Origin: Lysobacteraceae bacterium
GTDB lineage: Bacteria; Pseudomonadota; Gammaproteobacteria; Xanthomonadales; Xanthomonadaceae
Assembly (NCBI GenBank): GCA_004173415.1
Contig: SEHC01000032.1
Span: 1 to 10,836, forward strand
Length of the DNA: 10,836 bases
Direction of reading: 5' to 3'
The translations under genes and the position numbers were made by a program. Of the stretch, positions 1 through 7,220 are shown piece by piece. Under the pieces are notes generated by a model, which searched no databases, was not told the origin of the DNA, and saw nothing but the letters and a program-made list of their open reading frames with translations. Position 1 is the first letter of the stretch. Every line of letters starts with the position of its first letter.

Positions 1-185
1 AGCGAGGCGCGGACGAAATCGAAGCGCTCGTGCGGGACCAGCCGGTCCAGCCGCGCCTGCTTCAGCCGCGGGTCGTAGTAGTCGTTCATGTTGTCGAAAC
101 CGAGCACCTCGTCGCCGCGGTCCAGCAGGCGTTGGCTGAGGTGGGAGCCGATGAAGCCGGCCGCGCCGGTGACGAGTACGCGCAT
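1..185 (-). CDS. NAD-dependent epimerase, UDP-glucuronate 4-epimerase-like (N-terminus only)
   Basis: Only the first 61 codons are in the window; the gene continues past the left edge. The protein opens with MRVLVTGAAGFIGSHL, the Gly-rich NAD-binding turn (GxxGFIG) of extended short-chain dehydrogenases, and then has DNMNDYYDPRLKQARL. The NDYYD(P/V)xLKxARL segment is typical of UDP-glucuronate 4-epimerases (CapI type), which make UDP-galacturonate for capsule or LPS. ATG at 185-183 is preceded by a purine-rich Shine-Dalgarno (AGAGAAAAG). It lies 63 bases after the nucleotide-sugar dehydrogenase gene on the same strand, so the two are probably co-transcribed. The family is clear from the N-terminus, but the substrate cannot be fixed because the active-site YxxxK and the sugar-binding half are outside the window. 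Confidence 0.85.
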   Translation of the reverse strand, partial: MRVLVTGAAGFIGSHLSQRLLDRGDEVLGFDNMNDYYDPRLKQARLDRLVPHERFDFVRAS

Positions 186-210
186 GTTCTTTTCTCTGTG
201 CAGGGAGCGG

Positions 211-248
211 GCGGATTACAGGCTGGGGCGGATTGCAGGCTGGGCGGA

Positions 249-257
<9 letters not shown>
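211..257. repeat. Three tandem copies of a 14-base motif at the dehydrogenase stop codon
   Basis: GCGGATTACAGGCT occurs at 211-224 and 244-257, with a one-base variant (GCGGATTGCAGGCT) at 228-241; spacing is 17 then 16 bases. The copy at 244-257 contains the stop codon (249-251) and last sense codons of the dehydrogenase read on the minus strand. The other two copies therefore look like extra gene ends placed downstream, probably by slippage or tandem duplication. They fill most of the spacer before the epimerase gene. Confidence 0.85.
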
Positions 258-1538
<1,281 letters not shown>

Positions 1539-1698
1539 CGTGGGCTTGGCCGGTGGCGTGACGTGGGCGCAGTCTAGCGGATGGCATGGCCGACGCAGCC
1601 AGTGGACCGGGGATGCGCGCCATGGCTGTCCGATATACTCGCGATGTTGCGTGAACGATTGACGGAGCGGGCAATCCTTTCCCGCCACTGGAGTCCCG
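1539..1698. promoter_or_regulatory. Divergent promoter region between tviB-like gene and galE
   Basis: This 160-base gap separates two divergent sugar-nucleotide genes. For galE, TATACT at 1634-1639 matches the sigma70 -10 consensus in five of six positions; the -35 about 17 bases upstream is weak. It would give a leader of roughly 50 bases. For the dehydrogenase, a weaker -10 (TAGACT, minus strand, 1576-1571) lies about 33 bases before its start. No clear operator palindrome is seen. The -10 matches are seen in the sequence; promoter activity is inferred. Confidence 0.45.
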
Positions 1699-2751
1699 AT
1701 GCGAGTTCTGCTGTGCGGTGGTACCGGCTACATCGGCTGCCACACCTATACGGTGCTGGCCGGGCGCGGCCACCAGGTTTCGATCGCCGACAACTACAGC
1801 AACAGCTCGCCGGTGGTCCTGCAGCGGTTGCAGCAACTGACCGGGGCCGCGGTGGATTTCCACCAGGTCGACATGCGCGACAAGCCGGCGCTGGACCGCC
1901 TGTTCGCCGGGCGCCGCTTCGATGCGGTGATCCACTTCGCCGCGCTCAAGGCGGTCGGCGAATCCTGCGAGAAACCGCTGGACTATTTCGACAACAACAT
2001 CAGCGGCACCATCAACCTGCTGCAGGCGATGAAGCAGGCGGGCACCCGCCATCTGGTGTTCAGTTCCTCGGCAACGGTCTATGGCGACCCGGCCTCGGTG
2101 CCGGTGCGCGAGGACGCGCCGTTGCGGGTCACCAATCCCTACGGCCGCACCAAGCTGGTGATGGAGCAGTTGATCGAGGACCTGTGCCAGTCCGACCCGC
2201 AGTTCAAGGCGGCCAACCTGCGCTATTTCAATCCGGTCGGCGCGCATGCCTCGGGCCTGATCGGCGAGGATCCGTCCGGCATCCCCAACAACCTGATGCC
2301 GTACATCTGCCAGGTCGCGGTCGGCAGGCGCGAACACCTGCAGGTGTTCGGCGGCGACTGGCCCACGGTGGACGGCACCGGCGTGCGCGATTACATCCAC
2401 GTCATGGACCTGGCCCGCGCCCACGCCGATGCGCTCGATTACCTGTCGCGCGAGGACCGCAGCCTGACCGTCAACCTGGGCACCGGCCATGGCATCAGCG
2501 TGCTGCAGCTGGTAGAGGCTTTTGCCCGCGCCAGCGGCCGCCAAGTCCCCCACCAGATCGTGGCCCGCCGGCCCGGCGATGTCGCCGAGGTCTACGCGGA
2601 CCCGGGCCTGGCCCGTGAGTTGCTGGGCTGGAGCGCCGAGTTCGACGTCGATGCGATGTGCCGCGACGCGTGGCGCTGGCAGTCGATGAATCCTGACGGC
2701 TACGCGTCGCCGGCGGCGGTGGAAGCGGCCAGGACCGCGGCCACCGCCTGA
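1699..2751 (+). CDS. galE: UDP-glucose/UDP-hexose 4-epimerase GalE
   Basis: GalE interconverts UDP-glucose and UDP-galactose in the cytoplasm by transient oxidation at C4 with tightly bound NAD. The 350-aa protein has the NAD motif GGTGYIG (7-13), the SSSATVYG segment (122-129) carrying the catalytic Ser, and the Tyr-Lys pair in NPYGRTK (Tyr148, Lys152). It also has NLRYFNPVGA (173-182), PNNLMPY (197-203) and GTGVRDYIHVMDLA (227-240), all classical GalE landmarks. GGAG at 1690-1693 sits five bases before ATG 1699, a good Shine-Dalgarno. At the position of E. coli Tyr299, the gatekeeper that excludes N-acetylated sugars, this protein has Val298 by my hand alignment. It may therefore also act on UDP-GlcNAc/UDP-GalNAc, which would suit the divergent N-acetylhexosamine dehydrogenase. 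The protein is about 12 residues longer than E. coli GalE; the Ala-rich tail lies in the overlap with the convergent hydrolase gene. Confidence 0.95.
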   Translation: MRVLLCGGTGYIGCHTYTVLAGRGHQVSIADNYSNSSPVVLQRLQQLTGAAVDFHQVDMRDKPALDRLFAGRRFDAVIHFAALKAVGESCEKPLDYFDNNISGTINLLQAMKQAGTRHLVFSSSATVYGDPASVPVREDAPLRVTNPYGRTKLVMEQLIEDLCQSDPQFKAANLRYFNPVGAHASGLIGEDPSGIPNNLMPYICQVAVGRREHLQVFGGDWPTVDGTGVRDYIHVMDLARAHADALDYLSREDRSLTVNLGTGHGISVLQLVEAFARASGRQVPHQIVARRPGDVAEVYADPGLARELLGWSAEFDVDAMCRDAWRWQSMNPDGYASPAAVEAARTAATA

Positions 2752-3557
2752 GGCTGCTTCATCCAGGCGAAATGGTCGGCGCGCGCGCCCAGCGCCGCGT
2801 CATCCAGGGTGGTGATGCGCGAACGCGAGCCGGGCATCTTGTCCAGCAGCGCCTGCATCGAGCGGCGCGGCGCGAACCAGTCGCGCGCCAGCAGCACGGC
2901 GTGGGCCTGGGCCTGGACGCCGGCCAGCGCCGCCTCCAGGTCTACATCCAGGCCGGCGGCCGCATAACGGTTGCTCAGGCCTACCCTGGCCCAGTCGCGC
3001 ATCAGGCTGCGGGCCTCGTCGCCGCCGAAACCGTAGCGGCGCCCGTGCAGCAGGCCGCGACGCTCGGCGATCCACGGCACGAACTGGAAGGCCAGCGGGA
3101 ACAGGTAGCGTTTCGGCGCCGGGAACGTGCGCCAGTACGGCGAGCCGCTGGCCACCAGCCAGAGTTGCCCGTAGCTGCCCGGGTGCAGGGCCAGGTAACA
3201 GGACGCCAGTTGCGCGCCGATGCTGTGGCCGCCGATGACCCGGACCGGCACATCGCAATGGGCGGCAATCGCGGCGTGGCTGCTTTCCAGGTCCAGGGTG
3301 AGCAACTGGCGATAGCCCCAGTCCACTTCGCGGCTGGCGCGCAGGCTGCTGCTGCCGTTGCCGCGCCATTCGTGCAGGAACACGGCGATGCCGCGCGCGT
3401 TGAGCGCCTCGGCCAGCGGCAGGTAATGCCTGGCGGCAACGCCCAGTGCGGGCAGCCACAGCAGCGCGGCATGGGCGCGTTCGGGGATGCGCGCGAGCAG
3501 GTTGAAACGGTGGCCGTCCGCGCTGGCCAGCGCGATCTCTGCCTGGCGCACGCTCAT
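2700..3557 (-). CDS. Alpha/beta hydrolase (S33-like serine hydrolase)
   Basis: This 285-aa cytoplasmic hydrolase has no signal peptide. It shows the nucleophile elbow GGHSIGAQLA (Ser112 in GHSIG), a likely acid in LLARDWFAP (Asp226) and the catalytic His262 in RADHFAWMK. HEWRGNGSS (62-70) follows the strand usually ahead of the oxyanion region. The triad suggests an esterase, lipase or peptidase-like enzyme; the substrate is unknown. It resembles the family often annotated as 'predicted alpha/beta hydrolase' in proteobacteria. ATG 3557 overlaps the thiD stop as ATGA (3557-3554), so it is probably translationally coupled and is the last gene of the xre-sulP-thiD operon. Its 3' end runs 52 bases into galE on the other strand. 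A longer frame reaching upstream to 4382 merely reads thiD in the wrong frame. Confidence 0.88.
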   Translation of the reverse strand: MSVRQAEIALASADGHRFNLLARIPERAHAALLWLPALGVAARHYLPLAEALNARGIAVFLHEWRGNGSSSLRASREVDWGYRQLLTLDLESSHAAIAAHCDVPVRVIGGHSIGAQLASCYLALHPGSYGQLWLVASGSPYWRTFPAPKRYLFPLAFQFVPWIAERRGLLHGRRYGFGGDEARSLMRDWARVGLSNRYAAAGLDVDLEAALAGVQAQAHAVLLARDWFAPRRSMQALLDKMPGSRSRITTLDDAALGARADHFAWMKQPQAVAAVLAASTAAGDA

Positions 3558-4354
3558 CGCGGCGGGGCGGCGCCGAAATGGTCGAGCACCAGCACCTCGC
3601 TGCGACCCGGGCGGTAACCGCCGCGCAGGGCCGCATGCACGTAGTCGGCGGCGGCGGCGCAGGCCTCGGCCAGCGGCAGGCCCAGGCAAAGGTTGGCGGC
3701 GATCGCCGAAGCCAGGGTGCAGCCGGTGCCATGGGCATCGACGCGCAGGCGTGGATGGGCGATCTCGCGGCGGCCGCCGGCATCGACGAACAGGTCGACC
3801 ACGTCGCCGTCGCCGGCCAGGTGGCCGCCCTTGAGCAGCACCCCGGCCGCGCCCAGCGCCAGCAGGTCGTCGGCCGCCGCATACATCCCCCGCAGGCTGT
3901 CGATCCGGCGCCCGAGCAGCAGTTCGGCTTCGGGCAGGTTCGGGGTCAGCACCGAGGCCAGCGGGATCAGCCGGCGACGCAGCGCGTCGAGCGCGGCTTC
4001 CTCCAGCAGCTTGGCCCCGCTGGTCGCCACCATCACCGGGTCGACCACCAGGAACGGCGGCCGCCGCGCGGCCATCGAGTCGGCGACCACGCCGATCACC
4101 CCGGCATTGGCCAGCATGCCCAGCTTGACCGCGCCGATCTCGAAGTCGTCGAAGCAGGCCTCCAGTTGCGCGCGCAGGAAATCCAGCGCCGGCACCTCGA
4201 CCGCGATCACCCCGCGGGTGTGTTGCGCGGTCAGCGCGGTGATCGCCGACAACCCATGCACGCGATGCGCGGCGAAGGTCTTCAGGTCGGCCTGGATGCC
4301 GGCGCCGCCACCGGAATCGGAGCCGGCGATGGTCAGGACGCTGGGTGTGTGCAT
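3554..4354 (-). CDS. thiD: Hydroxymethylpyrimidine/phosphomethylpyrimidine kinase ThiD
   Basis: ThiD phosphorylates HMP and then HMP-phosphate to give HMP-PP for thiamin synthesis or salvage. The 266-aa protein has the usual length and fold signature. AGSDSGGGAGIQADLKT (10-26) is the HMP-binding N-terminal motif, followed by VKLGML (76-81), DPVMVATSG (105-113), LTPNLPEAELL (136-146), LLKGGH (173-178) and the anion hole with catalytic Cys in AHGTGCTLASAI (207-218). ATG 4354 was chosen; it lies five bases after the sulP stop. A TTG at 4363 would add three residues and overlap that stop, and cannot be excluded. The gene ends in an ATGA overlap with the hydrolase. No other thiamin gene and no TPP riboswitch is visible, so it appears to be a stand-alone thiD expressed from the xre-sulP transcript. 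Confidence 0.94.
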   Translation of the reverse strand: MHTPSVLTIAGSDSGGGAGIQADLKTFAAHRVHGLSAITALTAQHTRGVIAVEVPALDFLRAQLEACFDDFEIGAVKLGMLANAGVIGVVADSMAARRPPFLVVDPVMVATSGAKLLEEAALDALRRRLIPLASVLTPNLPEAELLLGRRIDSLRGMYAAADDLLALGAAGVLLKGGHLAGDGDVVDLFVDAGGRREIAHPRLRVDAHGTGCTLASAIAANLCLGLPLAEACAAAADYVHAALRGGYRPGRSEVLVLDHFGAAPPR

Positions 4355-4359
4355 GGCGT

Positions 4360-6111
4360 TCAAGCGTCCAGTCTAGCCGCATCGCCGTGGCCGGAGGCCA
4401 GGCTTGCGGACAGTTCCAGGGCCGATTCGAAATCGGCGACGAAGTGCAGTTCGCCTTCGCGCGGATGCAGGTGCATCTTCTGGATCACCCGCCGTGGCTG
4501 CGGCTGCAATCCGGACACCACCAGCACGATGCCACGGCGGCGGCAGCGGTCCAGCAGGGTCTCCAGTGCATGCATGCCGCTGGCGTCGATGAAGGGCACC
4601 AGGCGCATGCGCAGGATGAACACCCGGGGCGTGACCTGGAAGGTATCCAGCAGGTCGTCCAGGCGGCTGGCCGCACCGAAGAACAGCGGCCCGCTGATCT
4701 GGAACGCCTCCACGCCCGGCGGCAGCCGCGCGCGCTGGGTGGCGTGTTCGTCGGCTTCGCCATTGCCGTTGTCATCCAGCAGGCGGATGCCCGAGGTCAC
4801 CTCCACGGTCTCGGCCATGCGGAACATGAAGACGAAGGCGGCGACCACGATGCCGGCCTGGATGGCCACGGTCAGGTCGAAGAACACGGTCAGGAAGAAG
4901 GTCAGCAGCAACACCAGCCGGTCGCCCTTCGGGGCCGACATGGTGTGGCGGAAATGCTGGTATTCGCTCATGTTCCAGGCCACCACCAGCAACACCGCGG
5001 CCAGCGCCGCCAGCGGCACGTAACGCATCCACGGCGACAGCAGCAGCATGAACAGCAGCAGGAACACCGCGTGCAGCATGCCGGCCACCGGCGAGCGCGC
5101 GCCGGCGCGCACGTTGGTGGCGGTGCGCGCGATCGCCCCGGTCGCCGGCAGGCCGCCAAACAGGGCCGAACCGACATTGGCCACTCCCTGCGCCACCAGC
5201 TCGGCGTTGGAGCGGTGGCGGCCGCCGATCATGCCGTCGGCCACCACCGCCGACAGCAGTGACTCGACCCCGGCCAGGAAGGCGATGGTGAAGGCGCTGG
5301 GCAGCAGCTCGAAGGTGCGTTCGAACGGGATATGCGGGAATTCGAAGCCGGGCAGGGTCGAGGGCAGGTTGCCGAAGCGGGTGCCGATGGTTTCGGCCGG
5401 CAGCGCCAGGGCCACGGCCACCGCGGTGCAGACCAGCAGCGCGATCAGGAAACCGGGCCAGGCCGGCTTCCAGCGGCGCAGGGCCACGATCACAGCCAGT
5501 CCCAGCACCGCCATCGCCAGCGCCGCCGGCTGGGTGCTGGCGATGTGCTTGCCGTAGGCAACCCAGCGCGGAATGAACTCCACCGGCACCGCGCCCATGC
5601 GCAGGCCCAGCAGATCCTTGACCTGGCTGGAGAAGATGCTGACCGCGATGCCGGCGGTGAAACCGGTGATCACCGGCTGCGGCATGTACTTCATCAGCGT
5701 GCCCAGGCGCAGCAGGCCGGCGCCGATCAGCATCAGCCCGGCCATCAGCGTGCACAGGATCATGCCGCCGTAGCCGAACTTCTGGATGACCATGAACACC
5801 ACCGGGATGAAGGCCGCGGTGGGCCCGCCGATCTGCACCCGCGAGCCACCGAAGGCCGAAATCAGGAATCCGGCGATGATCGCGGTGTGCAGGCCCTTGT
5901 CCGGGGTGGTGCCGCTGGCGATGGCCAGGGCCATGGCCAGCGGCAGGGCGACGATGGCGACGGTCAGGCCGGCGACGGCATCGGCGCGCAGGTCGCCCCA
6001 GCCGTAGCCGCCGCGCAGCACCGTGTACAGCTTGGGCACGAACAGCCGCGCGTAGCGGGCGGCGGGGCTGGGGGATTGCTGACTGGGCGAAGGGCTGGGC
6101 GCAGGGCTCAT
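4360..6111 (-). CDS. SulP-family inorganic anion transporter with C-terminal STAS domain
   Basis: A 583-aa inner-membrane SLC26/SulP transporter. A Pro/Ser-rich cytoplasmic N-terminus (1-16) leads into the transport domain (about 40-432) with many hydrophobic segments. Family motifs include VAIVALPLAMALAIASG (51-67), QIGGPTAAF (93-101), MPQPVITGFTAGIA (143-156) and the block ESLLSAVVADGMIGGRHRSN (283-302) with GLPATGAIARTATN (320-333). The STAS domain (about 465-570) has IDASGMHALETLLDRC (508-523), resembling anti-sigma-factor antagonists. Family substrates include sulfate, bicarbonate and dicarboxylates; nothing here decides, and no carbonic anhydrase or sulfate gene is adjacent. A strong AGGAG Shine-Dalgarno precedes ATG 6111, which overlaps the xre stop as ATGA (6111-6108). 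thiD follows after five bases. The transporter is probably controlled by the upstream regulator. Confidence 0.94.
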   Translation of the reverse strand: MSPAPSPSPSQQSPSPAARYARLFVPKLYTVLRGGYGWGDLRADAVAGLTVAIVALPLAMALAIASGTTPDKGLHTAIIAGFLISAFGGSRVQIGGPTAAFIPVVFMVIQKFGYGGMILCTLMAGLMLIGAGLLRLGTLMKYMPQPVITGFTAGIAVSIFSSQVKDLLGLRMGAVPVEFIPRWVAYGKHIASTQPAALAMAVLGLAVIVALRRWKPAWPGFLIALLVCTAVAVALALPAETIGTRFGNLPSTLPGFEFPHIPFERTFELLPSAFTIAFLAGVESLLSAVVADGMIGGRHRSNAELVAQGVANVGSALFGGLPATGAIARTATNVRAGARSPVAGMLHAVFLLLFMLLLSPWMRYVPLAALAAVLLVVAWNMSEYQHFRHTMSAPKGDRLVLLLTFFLTVFFDLTVAIQAGIVVAAFVFMFRMAETVEVTSGIRLLDDNGNGEADEHATQRARLPPGVEAFQISGPLFFGAASRLDDLLDTFQVTPRVFILRMRLVPFIDASGMHALETLLDRCRRRGIVLVVSGLQPQPRRVIQKMHLHPREGELHFVADFESALELSASLASGHGDAARLDA

Positions 6112-6359
6112 GACGGCTCCTTCAGGCGCACCCCGCGGCCGCGACCCTGGCTGGGTTGTTCATTGCCGATCAGTTCGACACCGGCCGCATCCAGCGCCTC
6201 GACGATCCGGGTCAGGGTGTCGACCACCCCACGGACGTTGCCGGTGCTGGCCTCCATGCGCTGGATGGTGGGCAGCGACACCCCCGCCATCGCCGCCAGC
6301 GCACGCTGGTCGATGCCGAGCAGGGCGCGCGCCGCGCGCAATTGGTTGGCGGTGATCAT
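6108..6359 (-). CDS. Small XRE-family helix-turn-helix regulator
   Basis: This 83-aa DNA-binding protein has a Cro/C1-type HTH in its N-terminal half: QLRAARALLGIDQRALAAMA (6-25) then GVSLPTIQRMEAS (26-38), where the recognition helix lies. A short helical segment DTLTRIVEALDAAGVELI (47-64) follows, then a basic tail. Starts at ATG 6359 or ATG 6368 are both possible. ATG 6359 is preferred because MITANQLRAARALL is the usual N-terminus in this family and a G-rich stretch precedes it. The open frame continues upstream to 6410 over the predicted promoter. The stop overlaps the sulP start (ATGA), so it is co-translated with the transporter. A perfect palindrome (6413-6429) upstream suggests autoregulation. 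The ligand, if any, is unknown. Confidence 0.88.
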   Translation of the reverse strand: MITANQLRAARALLGIDQRALAAMAGVSLPTIQRMEASTGNVRGVVDTLTRIVEALDAAGVELIGNEQPSQGRGRGVRLKEPS

Positions 6360-6383
6360 GACCCCCATTCCACCACCCAAGCC

Positions 6384-6399
6384 GTGCTTATGCAAGCAC
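6384..6399. promoter_or_regulatory. 6-bp inverted repeat over the predicted xre -10 box
   Basis: GTGCTT (6384-6389) and AAGCAC (6394-6399) form a six-base inverted repeat with a four-base spacer. It covers a candidate minus-strand -10 hexamer (CATAAG, 6392-6387, four of six to consensus). It could be a second regulator site or chance. Confidence 0.3.
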
Positions 6400-6415
6400 C
6401 AGAATTGCATGTTGA
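6387..6415 (-). promoter_or_regulatory. Candidate sigma70 promoter of the xre-sulP-thiD-hydrolase operon
   Basis: On the minus strand a -35-like TCAACA (6415-6410, four of six) and a -10-like CATAAG (6392-6387, four of six) are 17 bases apart. Transcription would start near 6381, about 20 bases before ATG 6359, leaving room for a short leader. The match is modest, but the position relative to the palindrome supports it. Confidence 0.35.
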
Positions 6416-6429
6416 TGTTCTGAACATCA
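6413..6429. promoter_or_regulatory. Perfect 17-bp palindrome, candidate XRE operator
   Basis: TGATGTTC (6413-6420), a central T (6421) and GAACATCA (6422-6429) make a perfect 8+1+8 inverted repeat. It lies about 55 bases upstream of the regulator start and overlaps its predicted -35 box. This is the usual place for an autorepressor site of a dimeric HTH protein. It is the strongest isolated palindrome in the promoter and differs in sequence from all the REP repeats nearby. Confidence 0.55.
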
Positions 6430-6459
6430 TTCGTGCCACTGGCAAACCATCAGACTGTC

Positions 6460-6483
6460 GTAGAGCCGAGCTTGCTCGGCTGC
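6460..6483 (+). repeat. GTAG-type (SMAG-like) REP hairpin
   Basis: The element begins with the GTAG tetranucleotide (6460-6463) and continues into arms AGCCGAGC (6464-6471) and GCTCGGCT (6474-6481) separated by TT, an 8-bp GC-rich hairpin. This matches the layout of SMAG elements (Stenotrophomonas maltophilia GTAG) and related REPs moved by RAYT (TnpA-REP) enzymes. It is a single REP, without an inverted partner nearby. The 58 bases that follow, up to 6541, hold nothing recognisable. Confidence 0.7.
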
Positions 6484-6541
6484 CCGTCGCAGGGAATCGA
6501 CGGCCAACCTTCGGTAAGTCACCCTGGGCTACCTCCACCCC

Positions 6542-6622
6542 ACCGGGCCGTCATCACACCAGATCGTCATCTCCCCCAAGCCGTCATCCCACCAGGCCGT
6601 CATCCCAGCAGATCGTCATCCC
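6542..6622 (+). repeat. Degenerate 16-bp tandem array (about 5 units)
   Basis: Five loosely conserved units of ACCAG(A/G)(T/C)CGTCATCCC type lie at about 6542, 6558, 6575, 6591 and 6607, with one extra base between the second and third. It is a decayed version of the cleaner array at 7061-7220. The last unit merges into the first 96-bp repeat, whose REP begins with the same GTCATCCC. Confidence 0.75.
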
Positions 6623-6710
6623 GGCGGACGCCGGGACCCAAACTGACGGGAGAGGGTGCTTGAAGCGCCGACGCAACGGACATGGCGTAGGCGTGCGTGC
6701 CCACCAGATC
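6615..6710 (+). repeat. 96-bp repeat unit, first copy
   Basis: The unit begins with a REP (GTCATCCCGGCGGACGCCGG), whose arms CCCGGCG/CGCCGGG form a short hairpin here with one changed loop base. It continues with a conserved 70-base body ending near CCACCAGATC. The same unit occurs at 7213, 7309, 7405 and 7859. Confidence 0.85.
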
Positions 6711-6855
6711 GTCATCCCGGCGAACGCCGGGACCCAACCTGACGTGAGAAGGTGCTTGAAGCGCCTATGCGCCGACATGCCGACATGCCGACCCAACGTG
6801 CAGGGCATGGGTGCGCGTGCGCTGCGGGTTGGGTCCCGGCGTTCGCCGGGATGAC
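6711..6855. repeat. REPIN-like element, first copy
   Basis: A 27-base REP at 6711-6737 and its perfect reverse complement at 6829-6855 enclose a 91-base centre. Each REP has its own 7-bp hairpin (CCCGGCG/CGCCGGG around AA or TT). The first part of the centre matches the 96-bp unit, with fixed differences (TGACGTGAG instead of TGACGGGAG), then diverges. Three copies of GCCGACAT (the last partial) lie at about 6771-6792. Paired inverted REPs fit the definition of a REPIN or BIME. Confidence 0.8.
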
Positions 6856-6915
6856 GGTTGGAAATGGGGCGCGGCGCGGCCTCGCCTGTACCGGACGAAA
6901 GCGCCGGCCTGGCAT

Positions 6916-7014
6916 TTGTAGGAGCGACGCCAGTCGCGAAGCACGCAGCGCTCGATTGCCCACATTATCCGGCCCCACGATTTCCTGGCTCCGCCACCTG
7001 CGTCGCTCCTACAA
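6916..7014. repeat. GTAG-type REPIN-like element, first copy
   Basis: TTGTAGGAGCGACGC (6916-6930) and GCGTCGCTCCTACAA (7000-7014) are perfect 15-base inverted ends around a 69-base centre. The left end goes on into a hairpin (GCGACGCCAGTCGC) of the GTAGGAGCGAC type, common between genes in Xanthomonas and Pseudomonas relatives. It carries the GTAG signature but another palindrome than the REP at 6460, so it is a second GTAG family. Confidence 0.8.
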
Positions 7015-7060
7015 CAACCCTCATCGCCCCTGGTAATCACCGTGAGGCAACCTCCATCCA

Positions 7061-7220
7061 ACCAGATCGTCATCCCACCAGATCGTCATCCGACCAGATC
7101 GTCATCCCACCAGATCGTCATCCCACCAGATCGTCATCCCACCAGATCGTCATCCCACCAGATTGTCATCCCACCTGGTCGTTATCCCATCAGGTCGTCA
7201 TCCCACCAGGTCGTCATCCC
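7061..7220 (+). repeat. 16-bp tandem array, 10 units
   Basis: Ten head-to-tail units of ACCAGATCGTCATCCC fill 7061-7220 without gaps. Units 1 and 3-6 are identical, unit 2 differs by one base, and units 7-10 carry one to three changes (GATT, CTGG/GTTA, ATCAGG, CAGG). Most units contain GATC. The last unit runs into the first of three tandem 96-bp repeats. There are no spacers, so this is not a CRISPR. It looks like a minisatellite that expanded from the REP 5' flank. Confidence 0.9.

Larger units (their letters stand above)
6607..7077. repeat. Segmental duplication, copy 1 (about 470 bp)
   Basis: This block recurs at 7397-7867, exactly 790 bases downstream, in the same orientation. It contains one 96-bp unit, a 145-bp REPIN, a linker, a 99-bp GTAG-type REPIN and the start of a 16-bp array. 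Counting by eye I find about 15 substitutions and no indel, so roughly 97% identity. No target-site duplication or transposase is visible. Confidence 0.85.

Noticed and set aside
3557..4382. N-terminal extension of the hydrolase frame to 560 codons
   Set aside because: The extra residues are thiD read in another frame, Arg/Gly/Ala rich and without motifs; ATG 3557 with ATGA overlap is the sensible start.
3578..5023. Long plus-strand frame of 481 codons opposite thiD and sulP
   Set aside because: Antisense shadow; its composition (His, Gln, Arg and Ala rich) is typical of reverse frames of GC-rich genes.
4360..6111. Carbon-concentrating or sulfate-assimilation locus
   Set aside because: SulP can carry bicarbonate or sulfate, but no carbonic anhydrase, cys gene or binding protein lies beside it, so no substrate was assigned.
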